A stretch of DNA of 64,000 nt from Blastomussa wellsi (taxonomy: Eukaryota > Cnidaria > Anthozoa > Scleractinia > Plerogyridae): contig OX393570.1 of assembly GCA_947652115.1 (NCBI GenBank), positions 19,035,256 to 19,099,255 on the forward strand, in the 5' to 3' direction. Of the stretch, positions 34,972 to 46,900 are shown piece after piece. The notes beneath the pieces are model-generated. The model worked only from the letters and a program-made list of their open reading frames with translations, was not told the DNA's origin and did not search any database. Position numbers and translations under genes: made by a program. Each line of letters begins with the position of its first letter. Position 1 is the first letter of the stretch.

Positions 34972-37220
34972 AAGTGTACTAAAACTCTTTAACGGTTATG
35001 TTTTTAACGGTCATGTTTTTAAACTCGACAAGTTTTTAAATACCAATTTGCAATAGCACAGCATGGAGTAGCCCCGGGGTTTGAAAGCGCAATTAAAAAG
35101 CGACGCGTGATCCCTTGTTTATGGAGCAGGAGCCGACCTGCGCAGCACTCACAAAAACACACTTAGTTTTTGTTGTATAAACCGCATAAAAGAACAATAG
35201 ATATGCTAATTTATCTATAAGCAAACGGGCGAATTAAAACACCGCTTTAATGAGTCAGCGTGTTTTTGTTTTGCCCCAGAGCAAAACAGAGTCTAAATAT
35301 TCGGTGTATTTTAGTAACTCAAAACCAGAAGTCGCGCTATCGGGCGGAGAAGACAAAAATGACAACAAATCTTATCTTGGCATTTGAAAAGGGCTCTATG
35401 TCAATTAAGACCTTGTTTAACGTGGAAGACAAAAGCTTTTTCGTTTCCATTCTTAAGACGTCAATTTATTTGCGTTGTGGCTTTTCATTCACAAGTTTTC
35501 ACAATGGGGGCACAAGGCGCTTTTGAATATTTTTTTGAATTTCCTTCGCGTTTTTCAACAGCTGATCGATTGGCTTGGCTATTTCTCCCAGCTTGAAGGG
35601 ACAATCGCAAATACCTCAAACCTCTTCAAGCAAAACCACACGCCTTATGACAAACAGCACGTAAGCAGTGGGCGGTACACTCCATTGTTCCATACATACA
35701 ATAGTATTCAAATTTTCTTGCTTGCGCGCAGATAAAATTAATTTTTGAAATATTTCACATTAAAATTGCCCATTCGTAAAGCATCGAGCCACAACTCAAA
35801 GCCGCAATACAGTGGGCTCAAGTGTCTTCAACAGCTGTTGTGACTTCAAGAATTCCACGTTTTGGTAAAATTTAGAACGTGTTGCTCATTTTTTGACAAA
35901 AAAACTGAAATATATTACACTGACTTGGCACATTTTAAAATTCCTAATGTGCAATTTTACAACCAATGGCTCGTTTCTTCTGTCGACGATCAGGAACTGG
36001 GAGAAATCAACCTCCATGCCAGCGTGTTTAAAATTTATAACCGATGAAACAAATTTGTATATATTTACAAGATAAAGAAAAATTACAAGGGTCAGCTGTG
36101 GACCACTGAATGTCTTGAGGGGATGTTTAAGTTGTTTTAATATCTGCACGTTGGCTTGTTTTCCCGAACATCGCAATAAACAAACAGTTTGTGAAATTCT
36201 CCTAAGTAATCTCCATTTATTTCGCACAGTACTGGTACGGAGAGTTTGGTAACAGATGAAGGGAATTTATTTTTGTTAAAAATTCTGTCACTCCCCCCAC
36301 CGCATGTTTCCTCGAAGATTCTTCAGTTCCTTTTTTAGTGAAGGTTTGTGAACTCGGAAGAAAACATGCGAACAAATTTACAAAGAGGAACCTAAATTAA
36401 ACTACACAAGGACCAAAGTTACGTAATCAAATGACGAAGACTATAAAATAGGAAAGCAAAAATCTTCAAGACGTTTTTATTCGTTCTGACGTTTAGCTAT
36501 CCTAAAAGGTTGACATTCTGTCAAGGCAAATGAAAATATAAACCGAACCGCACATAGAGGAGTGATTTTATTTTGAAGTGGTCAAAAATAATTGGCTGAG
36601 GTTTGATGCATATGATCTTAACTAAACCCTGTCTTTCTATCTCTGATCACAAGGTAAATACGGTCCTGTCAGAATTTTTGACTCTGAAAACCGCAGTTTT
36701 TAGCTGAACCCAGCTCCAATCAGCGTAAATTGCAAATAGCGATCTAATTATTTCTAAGCGTTTATTCTTTCGCTGGTTTAAAAAAAACATAACAGATCTG
36801 AACTGTTGGTAAACTTTCCTTGGCTCGGTGCAAACTTGAGTACCGGAGAAGCAGAATAACACGACACTGGCATTGGGTAAACAGAATTTTTAAATAGAAT
36901 GTTTAGCTTTGTTTATAAACTTATCAAAGGCGGCGGTAAAAGGGGTTTTCCTCGGCTGCCGACAAAATGGTGGGTGTTGAATTGATTACCGATTGTTTTC
37001 CCGCTTGCAGGAACTCGTTAATTGGAAAAAAAATCGTCGTTTCGTTACTCCAAAGTACAGGTCCCCAACTGAATCGAGCTGAGAGTTCAATAGGAGAAGA
37101 TAGACAGCTGGTGGCTGCAGGTGAAAGAGCTTATGCTGACTGTAATGTAATTAAAGGGGCTACGTCACGGGTCGTGCATTTTGAAAAATTTAGCCTAAAT
37201 TTTTCAAAATGGTCATTTGT

Positions 37221-37302
37221 AATCCGTCTCAATCTTCTCCATCCTTAACCATCCTTGTTCCTTTTTGGTTTAGTATCACCTCTTTAGTGTTTTTCTTCCT
37301 TT
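37221..37302 (+). repeat. Dispersed repeat family D1
   Basis: AATCCGTCTCAATCTTCTCC, CATCCTTGTTCCTTTTTGG and AGTATCACCTCTTTAGTG. The best-preserved plus copy, about 550 bp before the start codon of gene C. Confidence 0.75.
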
Positions 37303-37845
37303 GTGAACCATTAGTTTTAGATTTCCTACGTTCTTAGGGTAATTTGGTTCCTCGCAAAAAAATAACCCGAAATGTCGTGGCGTAGCTAATGCAGACGGAA
37401 CTTGTTGGATAGGTTGACAGAAAGTCTGGATCACTGGAGGAACAAAGTAACGAGCGGATATCAGCAACATTCGATTCACTTGGTCACACACTATCACAGC
37501 ACGCTCACATGTCATTACAATAACTTATCGCATTAGCATCCCTACACAACTTTCGGAACAGACAATAGGTTCAAAACTGGCAAACAATATCTCCCAAGCG
37601 AATACGCGCCCCTTTTCAACTGAAAAGGCTAATATATGCAACAATGTTCGCGTCCGTTGAGAGCGCCTGCGCAGTCAAGCAGCGTTTGTGTGTCCCTTGT
37701 ATTTGATCCATTTCACCGAAAGCGTGCAGTGTGCGCTGTTGGAAGACCGTGCTATCGTGCACTCTGTTAACCAATTTAACACCTCTTCGCGTCTGTAACG
37801 GTTTTGTGTTCTTCTGTAGAATTCTACCAGGTTCGCGGGGCAGCC

Positions 37846-37903
37846 ATGGAGAAGATTCTGCTTGTAATCGGAGCTGTTTTTGCGGTGACCGTTACTCGCA
37901 CGG
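37846..37903 (+). CDS. Gene C exon 1: signal peptide
   Basis: ATG at 37846 in the context GCAGCCATGG, a good initiation context. Encodes MEKILLVIGAVFAVTVTRT, then donor GTGAGT in phase 1. The upstream 200 bp lacks clear elements apart from TAATATATGC near 37630, which could be a TATA-like site. Confidence 0.8.
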
Positions 37904-40900
37904 GTGAGTGTGTGAACACATTGTAAATAAGCGTGTCTATGCTTTTCGCGATTCCTTTTTCGGGGGTTGATGCTTTTTGCCCTGGTGTCTTGGGCTGGTA
38001 TCAAATTTCCAAAACATTCGTGCTCGGACTAAGATCTGAGCGATAACCCAACAGGAAAACCTTCACGAATTTATGCTTCATTCGCCACACCTTCACAAAG
38101 GTCGAATAATTTGAATGTTGTTCCTTGCAACATTGAGCATTCGTCCGTTCAGCATGCTCGTTATTTTTGCGGTGGAGGCTAGACCCTACCAAGCTTTCGT
38201 GATTGAGCTGAAACTTGATCTCCGTTAAATCACCGAGGCCTTCTTAAGCCGTTTATCGCTCGCTTTCCACTTTAAACGATCGCGATTTTCATACTTTCTA
38301 GTTCGCGCCCAACACTTTAAACAGAGGATAATTACTGTACCCTGGAGGTCGCTGTATTGAGAAAACATAGCTTTGTTTAGTCAAGCATAGTGCAGTTCTT
38401 TGCAGGGTGTAGAGTTTTGCTTTTTCGCCCACTAAGAAACAGTCGAGTCTATATTCCGATGCGAAAACTCCGCGATAAGAACCAGAGAATTGAAAAGTCC
38501 GCGCACCGAGCTGAATTCACCATTTCTTTGTCTAGCTTCGAATAAACCGCGCTAAACAATTAAAAAGTTGGAAGGAAGTCAAACTCTCGTGTTTGCCAGT
38601 TTTAACGCAAAGCTTTTGTAGAAAGGTCATTATTTAAGAGTGCTATGCTGATCTCTGTGTTCGCTCGCTGGTTGTTTGAAAATTCTGTGGCCGCTACGGA
38701 ATCATGAACTATGCATGATGTTCAAAAGAGTATACCTTTTGGTCTGTGATAGTCTATTCATGTTATTTTACAATGGAAAGGATCTTATTGAATCTTTTTC
38801 ACTAACAGATAGTTCCATTAAGACACAAGTTTTTGAAAGGATCTTGATCGCGTTGTCGATATAGTATCGAAACCATTATGCGACTCGTCATGTATTTGGT
38901 CATGCTGCTTATTTGCGATCTTGTTGTTTTCATCGACCGTTGATCGCATCGATGAGCAGCCCTTTTTTGTTGTACAAAACAAGTACCCCAAGGTTCATTC
39001 GATTTGCGAATGTTCATAATGCAAACTCACACAGCAAACAAAAGATTGTCGACCTTTCATCGTTCGAGTACATGGATTAAGTTTCATTTTCAACAAGACT
39101 TTCCTTTGCGATTACTTTTCAAAACAGAGCAAGCTAACAGCGACGACAACTAATGAAGCATTGCGTTGTTTTCGTTGATTTCTTTTCACTTTCAAACGCG
39201 GGTCATCGAGCAACAATTCAAGCAACATATCTGCTTCAGACGCGTAAAGCGAAATGTGCTTTAATACATGCAAATTTGGTGTTGAACTCTGTTTTGTCAC
39301 CGAGCTGAAATGCGGTTTATCGCTATTTATCTAAGCAACCCTCGTTCTGCGATTACAAATATCGCACAAACTCATCTCTAAATTCGAAAAAGGCACTAGC
39401 TAACGTGAAAGGATAAAAAACAAGAATGGAATCTTTTCATTTACGTTTGCATGACTTAGGAAAAGAAGTAACTTTTCGACTTGATGCTAAATATTGGCCT
39501 TCGATTTTCGAATTCCGTACACGCCGTTTGTTCTCACAAAAACGACAAATTCGTTTGAATATCTTGTAACTGAAAAACACAATTAAATAGACGTAACGTG
39601 TGGGGAAAATTACAAAGAGTAATATTGAAGAAACATGCTGAAGACACGCTAAAATCATTCCAAAAATATGCCTGATGCGAATAAAGATATTTCCATTTGT
39701 TTTGTCTTAGGACTTCAGGATGAATATATTCAGTAGTTCACCGATATTTACACCAGAGGAGGTTGAGTGAGATCATCTGTCAAAAACGTCAACGATTTTG
39801 CATTAGGAAAATATTTATAACACAGCGAGACAACACAAAAAATTACAAAAACAAGCGAAAAGTTTTAGTCGATGATTACAAATAAAATGAGTTCAGCTTG
39901 CTCCAGAAAAGAAATAGCGATGTTAAACAACATTAATTCCTTGACGTTTCGTTTGGAATAAGGCGTTACGAATTTTTCAATTCTGAAAGCGGAACACGGA
40001 ATTGAGGTAAAAGCCCGGTAAAAGTAGTAAATGCCATTGCTTGATAATATTCAACACGTACGCGCTGTCAGCGCGAATTTTAATTGTTGAAGACAATGTT
40101 GAACTGTAAACAGGATGTTTTAAAACTTTTGTCAAAATTGAAAAGAAAACGTTAAACTTTCTCGCTGTTCCTTTGGGACAGTATCGCTGTCCATGTTCTA
40201 TTAACGTTAATGAGTGTTAAAAGTGATGGCAAGTACTTTTACCTTAACAAGTAATCAGTGTACAATTATACCACGAAGTCGGCTTTGAAAGAAAGGCGTT
40301 TGACGGCTAGAAGACGGTAAAGTCAAAATTTATGGTGAATTTTATCATTTTAAGCGGATAACGTCTGCAACCACATGCGGAAGGCGAGGATGGCAATTAA
40401 TTGTTGATTAGCATTTAAATTATTATGAAATAAATATAAGATAAGTTTATTTTGGAACACAATTGATGGTCACTTTTGAAATGGAGCTTACTGCCTCCAT
40501 TTGAACTATACGCATTCCACATGTATTTCTAATAGCTGAAAACAAAAAGTCTTGATTAAGTGTTTGTTCAAAGTTATGTGAGGTGAGAGTTCTTGATGGA
40601 TTCTCTAGATACGACGAGACATTTGGTCAAATTTATGTTGGATAGGAGAGTGGCGAAAGAAAGAGAACTGTTAAGATCTTATCTGGTCTAGAAAATGACT
40701 GCCTGTTTAAGCAGTCATGGCGAAAATAATATTTCTCACTGACTTCGTAGAGCGCTTTCTCATTAGTGCAAAACAAGGCTTTTGTAACGAAAAAGTGACA
40801 TGTTAACAATATAAGTGATTGGCATGAAAATTCATACTTTTATTACATGCTCATTTTACACAGTCAAATATTACAAGTTTTTTAAAGCTCAGATTGAAAA

Positions 40901-43900
40901 GAAAATATTTGCTGTTCATAACCAATTGGTTAATTAACAGCCACTTTGAGTTTGCCCTGGAAGACTCTCAATTTTAATTTTCTGATGCAACAATGGTGGA
41001 AAGCTGCAGAATATTAAGACTTAAACAATTTATTACTTAAGTAGCATACATAAGGAGAAGTTTGCATATTTTATACTTTTAAAGCTGCACAATTTTATTA
41101 ACCATTAGTAGATGGCTACCCCTGGGGGGGAGGTAGGGAGGCCTAATGGTAAGTGCGATGGATTCTGGATCGGATGGCCTGGGTCAAGCCCTGGCTGCTG
41201 CACTGCGTTGTGTTCTTGGGGTATTCCCATAGTGCCTCACGAAACCCAGGTGCATAAATGAGTCCCGGCGAAATAATGCTGGGGGTAACCCTGTGATGGG
41301 CAGACATCCCAATTCTGTCCGGGGAGGGGGAATAAACACTCTTAGTCACTTCTTCATAAGCTCCAGCCTGATGAGCCGCTCGGCTGGCTCAACAAACTTT
41401 TCCCACTATTCACCTCAGCTTCAGAGAACACTTCTTAATTGCACATATTTCATATTCCTTGTTTTGCAGATGGAACAGTTATCTTGCCTTTTACGACAGA
41501 CACAGCCCAGCAAGATAGAACTGTCCCTTTTTCATGTGAAGTAACAGGAGAAACTTTTCTGGCCTGGGTAACACCAGCCCAACCTGCACGACCAGGAGTG
41601 CCGGCTATACCAAGTGAGAGAATCACAGCATCACAGACAACCGGCAGGAGAAGAATCACAGCGACTGGGAACTCGTATACACTGACAATAGAGGATGTAA
41701 CAGTAGAAGATGGTGGCGAGTACATTTGCCAAGGCTCCAGTAACTCGGCGGTTTTCACTCTTAAAGTTGACTGTGAGTGTTAATCTAGACAGTCCTTTAG
41801 TTGACTCGATCCTAAAGAACAACATTCTTTGCCCTATCTCATTATCTCTTGGTCCAGCATTAAACAATACAGTATGTTTATGGTTTAAAACATCATATTT
41901 CCCATTTTGCCCCCTTTCCCATTGTTGTAGGGCTTTTTCACCTTTTTTTAGTGAAACAGCACTAAACTTATGCCTACATCAAGTAAAATTATTGTGGAAG
42001 GGAGGGGAGAGCCTCAATTGAATTTTAGCTTTATTCCAAGGCACAACTGCAGAACTCGGCAGTAACTCTGACTTTTCAAGTTGAAATCTAAAGTGCCTGG
42101 CAGCTGGCAGTATCACAACGATATCACTACTTTTATATGTGTAGCTTCAATAAACTGGAAAAGTAATAAGCTCTTGGGCTCTTGAGCGTCAAAGCGATGC
42201 TCATGACAGAAGCCCTTTGAGGAGAACATTGCCCTGCCATCAACTAAGTGTGCATTGAAGCCTGTCCCAAAAGGGATCTGCTTGGAAGAATGGCAAATCC
42301 AGAACAAGAAGGTATTTATGTATGTGTTATCTTATATCGACAGTTGAAACAGGAAATGTTATTCCAAGACAACAAATACACCTTAATCGGAAAGCGACAA
42401 TAAGACTAGACGTATCAGCATATCCACCACTGGACTATGTCTGGACAAAAGATGGGCAACCACTCAACTTCCCTATTCAAGGCAAAACACTTGATGCATA
42501 CACTGGATCAATAACCATTGACAATGTCCAACAAAGTGATGAAGGAAACTACACTTGTACAGTCACATTTGGTACATCAGACACTGTTGAGATTGAAGTC
42601 ACCGTTATTGGTAAGAACACTGACCATTGTTACGAAGAAGCCTAGAAAGGTTATCTCCAAGCTAAGATCTAAAAAACAAGACTAGTACATGTACCTTACA
42701 TTCAGAATAACATTGGGTTCAACATAGAAAAAAACAGACCTGTAGCTACTAAATGTGATGATGTCCTCTGTGTGCATTTGGTGCCCAAAATATACAGGCA
42801 AAACTATTCTAGTTTGCTTTGTTCTTTTTGCTTACAAGTCACACAATCTTTCACCCAAAAAGTTGTGTCACGAGTTGAACAAGGAATACCCTTTACCATC
42901 GACGACGCATAAGGCACAGAATACAACGATCTTAGTCCTATGCCAAACTGCAATATGCATGGCATTCTGTGGCTAATATTTTAATAGATTTTTTTTCAAG
43001 ATTCAAGGACTACTAAGTTAAGCAGTTTTCCAAAAATTTCAAAAATTACCACTACATATTTTGGAAATCATGTTTTAATGAAGATAATAACTAAGATGGA
43101 AATAAATGTTTAGTAAAAAGTCACTTGCAACTGAATGAACATCATTAATGCCAGAGAGAAAAAAACACTGAAAATGTCAGAAAATGGGATGGTGTCATGG
43201 GAAGCAGTCTTGCTGTCCACAAGGGTGGCAATGCTAGCTCGCTCAAAAAGCTTATTGCCAGGCTTGTGTAGTTATCTGATATTAACATAATTATTTTAAA
43301 AAGAAGTCAACTACATTTAAGTTTGCTTTCCTTCTGGTGCAGTGGAGAGGGGGTACTTAATCAACAGAAAATTTGACCAGTCTAAGCTTTATAGCAACTA
43401 CTAAACCTTGTGATTTTGCCCTTCTTGCTAAAACTAGCTGCCACTTAGTAATTTTAAGGTAGTCCGAACACACTCTAATAGATTACTTTTAGTTTACTAG
43501 TTATTAATGTTGCACTAGTAAACTCTAATTAACTTAACATGTTCCTTCTGTTTTAGATGAGCCAAAAATACGCAAGCCCCATGGGGAGCCTGTGAGACGC
43601 AGACTAACACAGGGGAACAATGTTATTTTCCATTGTGACATCTTGTCTGGATATCCAAACCCAGAAATCACTTGGTGGTTTAATTGGACGGGTACAGAGA
43701 AAAAAGTTGACAAAAACTATGATTCAAGATTCTCGCATCCAACAGACGAAACATGGGCTATTACTGGAATTCAAACTGGAGACCAAGGCAAATATAGATG
43801 CATTGCATCAAACATAGCTGGAGAAGACGACCTAAAGTTTTGGATTACTGAAGTTGATGGTAAGTGGTTTGGATTTCTTTTTACGATTTTAAGTAATTGA

Positions 43901-46900
43901 TTTCAAACTTAACAATGAACTGTGCCCAACTGCCTTGACAAATGGAAATGGCGATGACGATGATTATTTGTGTAGTTTTAATCTACAACATTGAAATGGC
44001 ATAAACAGAAGCTCGGAAAAAGTCCGAGTCCCAGATGAGTTTTAATCTTGTATTGCTAAAATTTCTACACCTGCGGTATGGGTTTCCTTACGACTTCATC
44101 ATGCTGCTTGTTTTGCTGTCGCGGCAACAAAACTGCCAGCTATGTGTGCCAGGGATGTAGCTAAGGGCCAGCTACCGGCTAATTTCACCAGCTGAAAGAG
44201 AGCTTGTCACCGGCTTAAATTTCACTAGAAAACAAAGACTCAAAGAAATTTTCCAGGTACAATGGTCAGAAAAGCCGGCTGAGCTTGTTTGTGAGCCGGC
44301 TTTGTAATTTCTTAGCTTCATCCCTGGTGTGCATTGTGGTATTTTGTAAGTTTTGTGGCATTGTAATATATTATGCTGACTGTTGCGACAAAACAGTGTT
44401 CATGTGTTTAATTAGTACCTGTACCATCAGATATCTGCCTCCTGAGTTTGTGAAGGAATATGCCTACTTATTTACATGTATGACCGGCTATATAAATTAT
44501 TACAAAGGAATATACAGTAACACTATTTGTACCAACTTTTTTCAGTTCCACCAGTGATTGATCCATTGACAGATATAATAGCAATGGATGGTGACAATGT
44601 GGACTTGGAATGCGCTGCTGGAGGAACACCGCTTCCAACAGTGGAATGGTATTATCGTGGAAGTTTCTATACCGGGCAAATGGTAATCTGCAAATAAAAA
44701 TCACAGGCAGTAATACAGGCGCAATGTTATTTTAAAGCGCGATGCGTCTTAGTGTGGCCACCCAAGTTAGCCAATCAGAGAGCGCAAATTTGTTTGAGTT
44801 GTCCCGCCTCCTTGCTAAAAGCGCGACAGGTTTTGTGACAATAACTTTGAACATTGCAAGGAGGTGGGACAGCTCAAACAAATTCGCACTCTCTGATTGG
44901 CTAATTATAACTTGTCAAAAAAAGTTTGTTGGGTGGCAACACTAAGACGCTTCGCGCTGTAACACTTGTTGGAAACTAATTGAAATGTTATTGTTTCAAT
45001 GGTTTGTATTTGTACTAATTACAAATGGAAATACTCCAGTTATAATCTTTGAGTAAAAACTCTATTAAGCCTTTCTCTCTCCCCCTAGTGTGGAAAATAT
45101 CAGTAAACCCTCCTGCTAAATTATGAGAACTTTTACACTATTTTGTTTTTAAGCTAATGTAGAAGTTGTTTTCTCCTTTGCAGCCCACCACACCACAAGG
45201 CAAGAAAGGAACAAAAATTTCATTTCTAAGTGTCCACTTGGTAAATACTGGGGAATATACTTGTCAAGCCAGAAATGGTGCCCTTGACAATGATGGTCAG
45301 GTTATTGTGGTGAAGAAAACAATCAACCTCTATGTGAAATGTAAGTTGTTTTTATGCTTCAAATAAAAATAAATTGCATTTATTCAAGCGTGGTATTGAT
45401 TAAAGCTGTAAGTTGTGAGGCCATGCATTCCAGATCAAATTTGGAAGTGTTGGTTTTATGGAGGAAGGAAAATCAGAGAACCATGAGGAAAAACCTCAGA
45501 GCAGGACTACAACCAACAACAAACAGGCCAGACTTGAAACCAAGCTCCATTCTTGGTAGGCAAGTTCTCCCCACTGTGTTCCTGATGAGCTTGGGAAGGG
45601 TCGCAGCCTAATGCTTGTGTGCCAGTGTTGTGATTTTAAAGGTTACCATAAAATGTTATTAACATTAATGATTGAGAAGTACTTACATTTACTTTTGACA
45701 CATTTAGCTGAACCCAAAATCAATACGGATGCTTCCCCTACACCAGTGTACTCTTTTGTGGGGAACAGGAATGCTGTAACTGTCATTTGTACGTTTTATG
45801 GATACCCGGTACCCACAGTGATAATGACAGATACAAACGGCACAGAGGTTGCAAGAGGAAACTCCTCCGCATCTAAAACATTTGCTACTACCACTGAAAG
45901 TGACTTCGGAATGTATAACTGTTCTGCTCAGAGCCCTGATGGCAGTGCACAATATTTGGTGGAGTTCAGAAAAGCAGGTAAACATGTGGTTGGAAAAAAA
46001 TTTGTTAAAGGAGCTCTGTTGTGGATGACACATCTTGAATAGTTTAACCTAGTTTTTCAAGTTTTTGAATCACAATCCTTTTCAATCTTCTTCATTCGAA
46101 GCCATCCTTGTTTCTTCAGAGTTTATTGTTTCCTCTTTGGTGTTTTTCTACCTTGGTAAACCTTTATTTGAGAGTTTCCTTTGATTTTTAAGCAATATCA
46201 TACATTAGCAAAGATGATGTTATTTAAGCAACTAAGTACTGAGGCACATGTGGCTAAGATTGAATGTTCTTACTTCCAGCTTTATCTGAGGTCATTACTG
46301 CATGTTGTATAAATTTCTTGGAAAAGACACTTAAAGAGACTAGTTCACAGTTTTGCACATGTGCAAGCTGCAGCATTAGCTCTTCAGATTCCACTGTTAA
46401 AGAAACAATCGCAAGTGACCATTCCGTTTACGAAAACACAGCAATTTTCACAGCCATTTCCCAAAACACAGCAATAGAAGTGTTATCAAAATATTATTTG
46501 AATTTCTTTTGTTTGTTCCAACTCTGACGCTTTCATTACCTTGTTCACTTAATCACTTGTGTACACCCTGAAAAATGATGCAAAAATTTCTTGAAAAATG
46601 TCAATGAATTACCACAGAAAATGTGTTGAACATCGAATTTATTGTTGGCCTGAAGGAATTATTCTGGAAACAGGCAAAAGTTTGAACACAACTCAAAACC
46701 GATTGGTTCATAGGCAATAGAGATGAGTAGGCAACATATACAAGTAATAGCTCGCACATGTGCTGAACCGTAAAACTACCCCTTGAACTCTCAGAGTGCA
46801 TCTAGCCATCCAGAAGTAAAAAAAAATAATAATCCCAGGGACTGGTGCTTGAATGTACATAAAATAGGTGAGGATGCTCACTGACAATCTTTTCACAATC

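Larger units (their letters stand above)
21330..37845. other. Intergenic between divergent genes B and C
   Basis: About 16.5 kb between the start codons of B and C, with promoters of both presumably at its two ends. No intact gene is supported. It holds a decayed FN3 exon (24602-24800), a possible FN3-like fragment (34860-34971), foldback elements, a Penelope 3' end, a 22-bp tandem array and a Crypton-like copy, all listed separately. Short frames such as 27482-27781, 33188-33460 and 25669-26085 have no motif I can recognise. Confidence 0.6.

Noticed and set aside
46264..46527. 87-aa frame in intron 7 of gene C, after TTCCAG
   Set aside because: It would fall between Ig5 and FN3-1, where neither gene A nor gene B has an exon, and it has no suitable in-phase donor that I could find.
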